Positions 17,741 through 25,000 of a stretch of DNA of 25,000 nucleotides are shown one piece after another. Position numbers and translations under genes: made by a program. Where the stretch lies: contig RQSC01000029.1 of NCBI GenBank assembly GCA_013416795.1, positions 6,458 to 31,457 of the forward strand, written 5' to 3'. Position 1 is the first letter of the stretch; the number at the start of each line of letters is the position of its first letter. Source of the DNA: Prasinococcaceae sp. CCMP 1430 (taxonomy: Eukaryota > Prasinodermophyta > Palmophyllophyceae > Prasinococcales > Prasinococcaceae). Under the pieces are notes generated by a model, which was given only the letters and a program-made list of their open reading frames with translations, ran no database searches and was not told where the DNA came from.

Positions 17741-17974
17741 AGAGAGGAGGGCGCGCTCGCGCGCGCGGGGAAGGGAGGGGGGTTCGCGAGGCGGGAAGGC
17801 GAGAAGGGAGGAGAGGGTGCCAGGCGACGAAGGGGGGAGAGGGGGCGCTTGGGGCGGCGGGGGGCCGGGCAGCGGTCGCTTCACGTCGCTTCCGTTCGCT
17901 TCGCGCCGCGTGGCCTCAGCGGGCAGGCGGAGGCGGAGGCTGCGCACGCAGGCCTGGGCGGCGAGGGCTGCGCG

Positions 17975-19696
17975 ATGGCGGCGGGTGGCACCGACGGCGG
18001 CGCGCAGGGCGCGTCGCCCGAAAGCGAGCGCGCGCCGACGCGCGCCGAGCGGCAGGCAGCGGCGACGGTGTCCGCGAAGAAGCGCAAGGCTTCGCTCGAT
18101 GCGGCGACCAAGGCGACAGCCCGCGAGAAATACGCGCGCGCCCCGGGCGACGCCAAGGGTGTCACGACCGCCAAGATGCGCGACAAGAAGCTCAAGGGCC
18201 AGGTCAAGTCGCAGGAGAAGAAGTTCGCTGCGGCCGCGCGCCAGGCGGCGCTCATTGAGCGCTGGCTGCTGCCGTCCGAGGCGGGCTCGCTTGAGGCCGA
18301 CGGCCCGCTGGAACGCACGTGGCGCTTCAAGCAGGACGACATCCGGGCGGCGGTGGACAGGGCGTCGGCGAGGAAGGCGTTCGAGCTAACGCTGCAGGGC
18401 GGCCCCTACCGAGTCGACCTCACGCGGTCGGGCAGGTACGCGCTGCTCGCGGGGCACAAGGGCCAGCTCGCGGTGATGGACTGGAGCCGCCACCACGCGG
18501 TGACCGAGCTCGACGTGCGCGAGACTGTGCACGACGGCGTCTTCCTGCACAACGAGCGCTTCTTCGCCGCGGCGCAGCGCAAGTACACTTACATTTATGA
18601 CCAGCGCGGCATCGAGATTCACTGCCTCAAGAAGCACGCGGGTGCCACGCGCCTGACGTTCCTGCCGCACCACTACCTACTTGCGAGCGTGGGCTCCAAG
18701 GGCGTGCTCACATACCAGGACACAACGTGCGGCGAGGTGGTGGCGCAGCACAGAACAAAGTCGGGCGCGTGTGGCTGCCTCGCACTCAACCCGTGGAACC
18801 AGGTGAGCGTGCTGGGTCATCAAAACGGCACGGTGTCGCTGTGGACGCCAAACATGCCCGCGGCCGTGGCCAAGGTGCTCACGCACCGCGGCAACGTGCT
18901 TGCGGCTGCGGTGGACCCGCATGGGCGATACCTCGTGACGGCGGGCATCGACAGGCAGGTGGCAGTGTGGGACGTGCGCACCTACGCCAAGCTGCACGCG
19001 TACCAAGTGCCCACGCCTGCGACGGCGCTCGAGGTTTCGCAGCGCGGCGTGCTGGCGCTGGCGTACGGCCCGCACGTGCAGCTGTGGAAGGACGCGCTGG
19101 TGGAGAAGGCGCAGGCACCCTACCTCCGCCACTCGTATCCTGGGCGTGGCGCCATCCACGACGTGGCCTTCGTGCCGTACGAGGACGTGCTGTTTTGCGG
19201 TCACGGCAGCGGCGCGGGCACGGTGCTCGCACCGGGTGTGGGTGAGCCGAACTTCGACTCGTTCGTGGCCAACCCGTACGAGACGAAGAAGCAGCGCCGC
19301 GAGCAGGAGGTCCACCAGCTGCTCGACAAGCTGCCGCCCAAGACGATCCAGCTGGATCCTGACCGCATTGGCACGGTCCAAAAGGAGGCCAAGGAAGAGC
19401 AGATCGAGCGCCAGAGGGCTGCGGCGGAGGCGAATCGCTCGACCAACGTCAAGCGCAAGACGGAGGAGCAGGACACGAAAACCAAGCGCGTCAAGGGGCG
19501 CAACAGGGCGTCCAGGCGATTCAAGCGCAAGCAGCAGAACGTCGTAGACGTGGCGCGTTTCCAGGCGGAGGCGAAGGCAGAGGCGCTGGTGAAGAAGGCG
19601 GAGCGTGAGAAGGAGGCACTCAAGGAGAGGCAGCAGCGCCAGGCCGGAGCGATGGGCGACTCGGCTGCACTCTCCAAGCTCTGGGGCAAGCGCTAA
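17975..19696 (+). CDS. UTP7: UTP7/WDR46 (BING4), U3 snoRNP small-subunit processome WD-repeat protein
   Basis: This nucleolar scaffold acts in 18S rRNA processing. From the ATG at 17975 (context gcgATGG) the product is 573 residues, matching yeast Utp7 (~554) and human WDR46 (~610). The N-terminal Lys-rich region contains the family pattern KGQVKSQEKKF, then LLPSEAGSLEADGPLERTWR and FKQDDIRAAVD. WD-type blades occupy ~140-380 (for example YLVTAGIDRQVAVWDVRTY). The BING4 C-terminal domain (~383-465) carries YLRHSYPGRGAIHDVAFVPY, then GEPNFDSFVANPYE and LLDKLPPKTIQLDPDRIG. A basic coiled tail follows (KGRNRASRRFKRKQQN, ending LSKLWGKR). An upstream in-frame ATG (17579) would add 132 Gly/Arg-rich residues with no family similarity, so it is less likely. 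No intron is needed. It is divergent from the flippase gene and convergent with the Ser-rich gene. Confidence 0.95.
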   Translation: MAAGGTDGGAQGASPESERAPTRAERQAAATVSAKKRKASLDAATKATAREKYARAPGDAKGVTTAKMRDKKLKGQVKSQEKKFAAAARQAALIERWLLPSEAGSLEADGPLERTWRFKQDDIRAAVDRASARKAFELTLQGGPYRVDLTRSGRYALLAGHKGQLAVMDWSRHHAVTELDVRETVHDGVFLHNERFFAAAQRKYTYIYDQRGIEIHCLKKHAGATRLTFLPHHYLLASVGSKGVLTYQDTTCGEVVAQHRTKSGACGCLALNPWNQVSVLGHQNGTVSLWTPNMPAAVAKVLTHRGNVLAAAVDPHGRYLVTAGIDRQVAVWDVRTYAKLHAYQVPTPATALEVSQRGVLALAYGPHVQLWKDALVEKAQAPYLRHSYPGRGAIHDVAFVPYEDVLFCGHGSGAGTVLAPGVGEPNFDSFVANPYETKKQRREQEVHQLLDKLPPKTIQLDPDRIGTVQKEAKEEQIERQRAAAEANRSTNVKRKTEEQDTKTKRVKGRNRASRRFKRKQQNVVDVARFQAEAKAEALVKKAEREKEALKERQQRQAGAMGDSAALSKLWGKR

Positions 19697-19884
19697 GCCT
19701 CCATCGCCGCTGCGCGAGTAATAATTTTTGGTCGTTGGCGGCCTTCTTTCAGTACCCTCGCGCCCCTGCGGCGCGTGCTGCCACTGGTGTGATTCGCGCT
19801 CGCCCCTCGGAGTGCAGCCACCCGCTCCTGTCCCTCTGGTAAATTCGTTTACATCGCGCGTGGATACGATCAGTGCGAGCACTA
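19697..19884. other. Short convergent 3' spacer after UTP7
   Basis: This 188-bp gap contains an AATAATTTTT patch just past the UTP7 stop. A minus-strand TGTAA (19849-19853) lies about 32 nt past the stop of the Ser-rich gene and is a candidate polyadenylation signal. Confidence 0.4.
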
Positions 19885-20410
19885 TCACGACGGAACTACT
19901 AGCTGCACGAGGACAGCGCCGCCGCCGCTCCTTTCGCTGCCCGTCCCCAGATGGTCGGCTTCGATGGGAATCAGCATGACCGCGATGGCGCCACTGAGCG
20001 TCGATGCCGCGCGCTCGATAAAACCAAATGACACGCGCCCCGCGCCTGCGTGGCCGTCGTCCTCGGCGGCAACCTTGCTTTCAGTCTGGGGAGGTGAATC
20101 CTGAAAGTCTGCCCAACCCTCCTCTGCATCACGAGGCGGCTGCTCTACTGGCGACGATGCCGCACCGGAGAGCGCACGCGCCACGGCGGCATAATAGAGC
20201 CCTGCTCCAACTGCAAATGCCCGCTGCGAGTCGGACTTTGGTGTGTCGGGCACGTCAAATACCGACGTGCGAATGTCAAGGAACGAGATGAGTGCGCGTC
20301 AATGCCACACGGGCGCGTCAGCACATGACGGTATGCCGCATCGCAGGCACGGGATCCGGGTGAGCGTGGGAGGTGGGGCTGTTGGGTCGGGAGGTGATCC
20401 CTTGGGGTCA

Positions 20411-20466
<56 letters not shown>

Positions 20467-22014
20467 TTGAAGGAAACGCACCAGCTGGGTGTTCAAGTCG
20501 TCCAGTGCCTGCGATGCCTCCGAGATGCAGTTGGCAGCTGCCTTGCGATAGCTCTGAATTTGTTTATCTCTCGCATCAGCGCGCTGGCATCCGGCCAAAG
20601 ACAGGACGCGCATGATCCCAGCGCGAGCCGCGCCGGCGAGGGCGCTCAACGACCTCAGAGAATCCAGCGAGGCGCTTGTTGCCACCGAAGTGTATTTCTC
20701 AAACGCAGAGCGTACGATGCCCAGCTTCGCGAGTTCATCTTTGCCCCTGGAAACGATCAGCCTCGCCTCCATCATCTTGTGGCACGTTTCTGTCGCTGCA
20801 ACCGCTGTGAGTGCGCTCGCCTCCCATGCCGCTGCTTCCCCACACGCGTCATCCAAAGTCCGCAGTAGAGAGCGAGCCTGAACCATATACTGCTGTAGGA
20901 CCTCGTCTTTTGCAACAGCGAGCTCCTCCCCCGAAGCACCCCTACCCCTTGCGTCCTTGCCTCCCCGTGCGTCGTCACTGGCAGCTGCGGACGATTCTGA
21001 TGTGCCTCGCCGCGATGATGGCATGCCCAGAGACGCCCGGACGGACCGCCCCGCGCTGCGCATGCTGCTGAAAAGCCCCGATGCCACTCTTCCCTTGCCG
21101 CGCTGCGACGTTGTCGGGAGTGCGCCTTCGGAGTCTGCACCGCGCGAGCTGATACTGCTGCTGCCGCTGCCGCTGCGAACGAGCTGACGCCGCTGTCCTC
21201 TCTTGTTGGTCGAAGGTATGGCACATTCCTCGCTGCTGCGTCCGTGAGCGTCCGTGGGGTGGATGTCCGTGTCGCTTTTTTGCCTTGGAACGGCTCCGTG
21301 CTCCTGTCCCTCACTTTGCAAAGACAATGAAGGCGCCGACCTGGTTGTTTGTGCGCGCATATGCCTATTGCTGTGATATTGGTGCCCAGTGTGAGCGAGC
21401 GTCGGCCTTCCGACGCACACCATCGACTGTGCGCTGCCTTGTTGGAGGCCTTCGTGTGGCTCTTCGTCGTCCTCGGACGAGCCTATGTCGTCGTCTGAAG
21501 GCTCATAATAACCTGTGCAGAGGTAGCAGTCGCGCGCGTTGGCGCCGCGGCGCTCCGTCAGCGAGTGACATGCTGACATCTGCACGTGTCTTGCCCTAAA
21601 TTTCGTTCGACGGAGGAAAAACAGCAACAATGACCACGACTTAGCGGGCGGTGCCATTCATGAGTTATCACGCGCATCGCGCCCCCGGCAACCGACAGTC
21701 CGACACGCGTGCGCGCAAAACGCCTGACGCGTACCTGTCTGCAGGCTCTTATCATCTCGTGCGACCCGTCGCTGGGTGAGGCCGCTGGCCTCGGACGCCC
21801 TCCTCCCGACTGCGCCTGCACCACGCACGATCGCCCCGGAGCCCTGCCGCACGAGCGCCGCCGCGCCTAGCACACCCGTTCCGAGCACAGGCACGGCGCG
21901 CAGCGCACTCTCAACCGCGCCATTGCCGCCGGTGCCACCACCAGCGCCGCCACCGCCCTTGCCGGACGCCTGCGGCTGGTACCGCCCGTGAGAAATGCTG
22001 CGAGAGTTGAGCAT
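19885..22014 (-). CDS. Ser-rich protein with a central helical region, function unknown, three inferred exons
   Basis: The inferred exons 22014-21735, 21572-20482 and 20235-19885 join in frame to ~573 residues. Donors are G|GTACGC and CTG|GTGCGT. The second acceptor could be 20236 or 20224, both in phase. Exon 1 encodes a Gly-rich then hydrophobic/Ala segment (VPVLGTGVLGAAALV). Exon 2 has an acidic patch (PSDDDIGSSEDDEEPHE) and a long Ser/Arg-rich, probably disordered region. It then has a ~150-residue amphipathic helical stretch (from EELAVAKDEVLQQYMVQ through ASQALDDLNTQL) with Ala/Leu spacing like BAR-type or other coiled bundles. Exon 3 has a WADF motif beside acidic residues, resembling WxxF clathrin-adaptor ligands. 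A membrane-trafficking role is a guess only. If the last intron is not removed, the frame would instead read ~17 prolines through the homopolymer and stop at 20299. Confidence 0.58.
20411..20462. repeat. 52-bp G/C homopolymer inside a predicted intron
   Basis: Fifty-two consecutive Gs are on the plus strand, which is poly-C in the transcript of the Ser-rich gene. It begins 18 nt after the donor at 20481. The run length is probably unstable and may be mis-sized in the assembly. Confidence 0.92.
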
Positions 22015-22512
22015 CCCTGGCCGGTGAAGATGCACGTGTAAAAGCGGGAGTGAGCGTCCGCCGAGCAATGCTCGTTCGCGCGCTCCGCCCACGCGCGGGG
22101 CGCGTACCAGCCCGTCTCACCCCGCTCCGCGCGCAGAGCCTGGCTCTGTGCGGCCCTGGCGCGCCGTGCTGGCGCGCGTGGCGCGCGCGGCGTGTGGCGC
22201 CGTCCTGTCGCCCGCTGCGCATCGAGACATTGGCGCGAGGCCGCGATAAAATGTTTTCCGGAGGATTTCGAATCGAAATGTTTCCAAAATCATTTTTGTG
22301 GTGCGTCGTCTGCGCGCAGCGAGCGAGGCGGGCGCGGCCGCCACACGGTGTGCGCGCGGGCCGGCCACGGGGGGCGGCATCCTGCCGCAGGCACCCCGGC
22401 CGCGCCGCGCGCCAGCCTCCTCGATCCGATCGCCCCCCACTCGTGCCGCGACGCGCGCGTACTACGGGCCTCGCCCCGCGCCACCCGCCGCGCGGTCGCG
22501 CGGGTTTTCGCC
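22015..22512. promoter_or_regulatory. Divergent promoter spacer between the Ser-rich gene and FAM72
   Basis: This 498-bp spacer is GC-rich except for an AT-richer island (22244-22302). The island contains an inverted repeat (ATTTCGA, one base, TCGAAAT; 22265-22279) flanked by two ATGTTTYC-like motifs. The FAM72 frame stays open through part of the spacer, but the first ATG with family-like context is 22513. Confidence 0.45.
22265..22279. promoter_or_regulatory. 15-bp inverted repeat in the AT-rich promoter island
   Basis: Seven-base arms ATTTCGA and TCGAAAT flank a single A. The symmetry, AT-richness and location between two divergent starts suggest a transcription-factor site. Confidence 0.4.
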
Positions 22513-23993
22513 ATGGTCCACGTGCACGTGACCGTGCGCAGCCCTAGCGGCACGGAGCACACGAGCACGATGGATCTGCCGGTGCGCGCGGTGCCGCTGC
22601 GAGCGGCGGTGGCGAGGGCTCGGGCTCGCGAAGTGGCCACCGCCGAAGCCAGCGATCAGGAGCCAGGAGGCCACGGCGGCGGCGCCAGTCCCGCAACCGG
22701 CGCCGGGCCTGACGGTCTCTCCACCAGCGGCGCTGGCGGCGAGCATGGCAGGGGCGATCGCGGCGGCGGCGACGGCGCTGGTGGTAGCGGCGGTGGAGTT
22801 GGAGGAGGCGCGGGTGGCAGAGGCGGCGCGAGAGATGCGCCCCCTGGGCGCATCCATCCTGTTCGCGGGTACTCGCCGTTCGATCCAGAGGATTGCATCG
22901 ACGATGGCGAGCGAGACCGGCGGCCTTTGGGATGGCAGGAGATCGCCCAGGCCGAGAGCGATGATGACGAGTACGTCGAAAGGCTGGTGTTGCCGGAGGA
23001 GCTGCGCAGGCGCGGCGCAACCACCAGGCCCAGCGCCCAAGTACTGGGACGACGGGACGACATGCACTTCGACCGATACTGTCCGCCCAGCCCCGACGAG
23101 TTCTCGGTCGATCACGTGTGGCGAGTCATGTGCGGATGCTGCGGCTGGCGGCTGACTGAGCGCGGGATGGCGGTGGAGCTGGTAGCTCACGAGGAGCGGG
23201 CCGACCCGTTGTCGACAATCCCATCTTATTTCTCCACAGATGATATGCTCGCGTGCGTGGTAGAGGTCGACGACGTGGCCGTCGACGAGAAAGCTGAGCA
23301 CTGCGACTGCACCATCCGACCGATCCTGTGCGAGGCATGCAGGTGGAAGGTTGGCTACAGAGTCATGCGCGCGTGCAAGGCCTGCAGCGGCAGCAGCACC
23401 AACGGGCACCGGCTCATCTTCGACCCAGATGAAGTGGCGTTGTGCGTCGCGCGCGAAACCAGCCCGCCTCGCCCGCCCGCTCCGCAATGGTGTCCTCCAC
23501 GCGCCCAGGTTGACTGGCACGCTCCGCCCGTGCTGACTGCGCTTTTGCACCACCTGCCAACTGCGCACACATGATGCGCGCCGCCACTGCGCGCGCCGCA
23601 TGCCTGATCTCTCGTGCGCGCGGCTCATCGCTCCGCAGCGACTACGTACTCACCGAACAGGGCGACTATTTGCTGTGGGACGAGGCGCAGCTCGAGGATG
23701 TAGTCGACAGGTGCCCCTCGCCAGCGGCGGTCGCAGCCGCGCGCAAACGCGACGCAGAGGAGGAGAGAGAGTTCGAAACCAAGCGCAGGAAGCGCCTGCC
23801 GAAGCGCTGCCGCGGAGGATACGCCGAGGCTACCTATCCCAGCTCCCGGAAGCTTCTGAGGCCGAGCTCGCCGCCACGATGGGTCCAAGGCGGCGCCTGG
23901 CGCTGGCAGCCGGGCCCCGTGACTGCTCAGAGCCGTGACGCAGCAACAGCTGGCACCAGCACAGAAACGGCCAAGAACGCCGAAAGCCCATAA
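22513..23993 (+). CDS. FAM72: FAM72-family protein with a long N-terminal extension, two exons
   Basis: The inferred exons 22513-23441 and 23639-23993 encode ~427 residues. The donor TT|GTGCGT and acceptor CCGCAG keep phase 2 across a 197-bp intron. The start ATG sits in an optimal context (cgccATGG). Residues 1-~195 are an extension: a basic start, a long Gly-rich run and an acidic segment. The FAM72 core (~200-345) aligns by eye with the family. It has CGCCGWRLTERGMAVELVA, then an ST(I/D)-type segment FSTDD, CDCTIRPILCEACRWKVGY, and CKACSGSSTNGH followed by LIF, with the cysteine pattern of a probable zinc-binding fold. After the splice, YVLTEQGDYLLWDE matches the family's GVNVLLW region. 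A basic tail (KRRKRLPKR) could be a nuclear signal. Human FAM72A binds and antagonises the uracil glycosylase UNG2 and is cell-cycle regulated; whether that holds here is unknown. Family assignment is firm, function less so. Confidence 0.86.
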
Positions 23994-24448
23994 TACACCG
24001 TACTTTAATATGCTCCCCGCGCCGTCACGCCGGCGCACTGTCGCGTGCCGCACCGCTGCCCAGCCTCTCTGCTCCCCCTCCTCCCCCGCCCCCATCGGCC
24101 CGCCTTCCTCGCTGCTGCCGCGCAGCCCGCGCGGCGGCTGTGGTCCCCTGCGCCCGCGCCCCGCGCATGCGCATGCGCTCGGCGGCTGCGCATGGCACAT
24201 GCCGCCTCCGGTGGTGAAGCTTCCCCGCGCATTACGCGCGGGCTGCGCGCGCGCCGCGGGCGCGCCCAACTCGCGCGCCCGCTGATGCGAAGTGACCTCA
24301 GCGGTGCCGAAAAACGGGGGCCTCTGCAAATCTGCGGAAATGTGGCGCGCATGACAGGTGTATTTGCATTCATTAGAGCCTTCCCGAAGCCACTCAACGC
24401 CCTCATGCGCTGCAATCGCACGTACGTGTGTTTCCCGGACCCATGAGA

Positions 24449-24474
24449 GAGGGGCGCGCGCGAGCGCGCCCCTC
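24449..24474. repeat. 11-bp perfect hairpin with a GCGA tetraloop
   Basis: The arms GAGGGGCGCGC (24449-24459) and GCGCGCCCCTC (24464-24474) enclose GCGA, which as RNA is a stable GNRA tetraloop. This is the first of the hairpin series. Confidence 0.85.
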
Positions 24475-24722
24475 GATCGCACCCCGGCGAAAGGGGCTAG
24501 TTGGGAGGCTGTCCTACGGGACTGGGCCACCCGACTCCGGAGTGGGCGCGCTGGAGGCTTCTGCCTCCGGGGCGCTCTTCGGTCGCTCGACTGAGCGAGC
24601 CTCGAGTAGTTGGATGAGCGACACCCGCGAGAGGTGCGCTCGGAGGTCGTTTGGCTCGGCCGTCCTCGGACGGCTGCCCTCCGGCTTCCGGGCTCGGCCC
24701 CTCTCGCGAATCGACGTGTGTT

Positions 24723-24769
24723 GGCCCCCATCGTCCGGTCGGATTCGCTTCCGACCGGCCGCGGGGGCC
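24723..24769. repeat. Two-part hairpin, 7-bp outer and 9-bp inner stems
   Basis: GGCCCCC (24723-24729) pairs with GGGGGCC (24763-24769). Inside it, CCGGTCGGA (24735-24743) pairs with TCCGACCGG (24750-24758) around TTCGCT. The stems are separated by an asymmetric internal loop. Confidence 0.85.
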
Positions 24770-25000
24770 GAGGCTGCCTTTGCTTTTGTTGGCTCGGGCG
24801 GCGCACGATGATTGGATTTGTTTTGATACGCGATGCGAAGTCGTATGTCGTCACGAATCTCGTGGGTCCGCTCTGCCGCGCCGCGACCGATGTGTTTAAA
24901 CATTGGTTGCGGCCGGCGGTGTCGCCCACGCCACGGGGTGGCCTGGGGGAGGCACGTCGTGCTTGTCTGCCTTGTGCGCGCGCGCTTCGGTGGGTCGGCC

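Larger units (their letters stand above)
16938..17974. promoter_or_regulatory. Long divergent spacer between the flippase and UTP7 genes
   Basis: This 1037-bp spacer is the largest between a gene pair. It holds a 22-bp CA tract immediately before the flippase ATG (16961-16982), a short inverted repeat (17152-17164) and a strong 11-bp hairpin (17212-17236). CCGA microsatellites occur at about 17279-17302 and 17479-17491, and a CCAACCAA-rich stretch runs near 17326-17367. A less GC-rich patch (17425-17480) is followed by a long G-rich plus-strand block (about 17711-17870). An ATG at 17579 is in frame with UTP7 and would add 132 low-complexity residues; I take this as 5' UTR. Confidence 0.5.
23994..25000. 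other. Right-end region with no convincing gene and many strong hairpins
   Basis: This 1007-bp region follows FAM72. 23994-24440 shows no recognisable coding sequence; long open frames on both strands are Arg/Ala/Pro-rich shadows typical of GC-rich DNA. 24449-24769 holds a series of closely spaced inverted repeats. A frame opening at ATG 24808 on the plus strand stays open to the window end (64 codons) in less GC-rich sequence, but its translation matches no family I recognise, so it is not called as a gene. Confidence 0.4.

Noticed and set aside
18677-19888. 403-codon minus-strand open frame
   Set aside because: It is antisense to UTP7 and rich in Leu/Arg/His without recognised motifs.
20299-20480. 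Poly-proline C-terminus read through the 52-bp homopolymer
   Set aside because: A GTGCGT donor lies just before it and a sensible downstream exon joins in phase, so the run is more likely intronic; retained-intron forms remain possible.
22462-23628. 388-codon minus-strand open frame
   Set aside because: It is antisense to FAM72, whose cysteine pattern is clear on the plus strand.
23625-24929. 434-codon minus-strand open frame over the right end
   Set aside because: It begins with GTG rather than ATG, overlaps FAM72 exon 2 antisense, and is Arg/Pro/Ala low complexity with no domain.
1-25000. tRNA, rRNA, CRISPR array, insertion sequence, bacterial promoter or terminator
   Set aside because: I looked on both strands and saw no cloverleaf with conserved T-arm, no regularly spaced direct repeats with unique spacers, and no transposase or integrase motifs.
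24808-25000. Plus-strand frame open to the right edge
   Set aside because: 64 codons without a recognisable motif is too little to call a gene; adjoining sequence would decide.

Overview
The window looks like nuclear DNA of a GC-rich, gene-dense, intron-poor unicellular eukaryote, most likely a microalga. The genes are eukaryotic: E2F, a P4-ATPase flippase, the rRNA-processing factor UTP7, FAM72 and an ELMO-domain protein. Several are split by short GT-AG introns (about 115-260 bp). Donors are mostly GTGCGN or GTACGN, and many introns carry CTGAC/CTAAC branch-like motifs. An SPP-rich (hydroxyproline-glycoprotein-like) membrane protein, a plastid-type cysteine synthase and some TGTAA motifs downstream of stops fit a green alga or haptophyte, but the taxon cannot be fixed from this sequence alone. 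No bacterial operon, CRISPR array, insertion sequence, tRNA or rRNA gene was seen.

Layout from left to right: (1) minus-strand secreted protein with six Lin12-Notch repeats and FG-GAP repeats, running off the left edge (1-1866); (2) plus-strand E2F transcription factor (2110-3507); (3) minus-strand cysteine synthase, five exons (3983-5688); (4) minus-strand single-pass membrane protein with a proline-rich stalk (6311-7608); (5) plus-strand adenylate kinase fused to a DNL/Zim17-type zinc finger (8022-9527); (6) minus-strand ELMO-domain protein (9733-10806); (7) minus-strand P4-ATPase, three exons, with unusual insertions (11132-16937); (8) plus-strand UTP7/WDR46 (17975-19696); (9) minus-strand Ser-rich helical protein with a 52-bp G/C homopolymer inside an intron (19885-22014); (10) plus-strand FAM72 homologue (22513-23993); (11) a terminal kilobase with no convincing gene but a dense series of strong hairpins (about 24449-24769).

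The genes do not form one pathway. Four divergent pairs (1/2, 4/5, 7/8, 9/10) share intergenic spacers that probably act as bidirectional promoters, and three convergent pairs (2/3, 5/6, 8/9) have short 3' gaps. The most unusual protein is the adenylate kinase-DNL fusion, which joins an ATP/AMP-ADP interconverting enzyme to a domain known elsewhere as a co-factor of organellar Hsp70. The most unusual non-coding region is the right-end hairpin array. All exon boundaries are inferred from reading frame, splice signals and family conservation; none has transcript support here.
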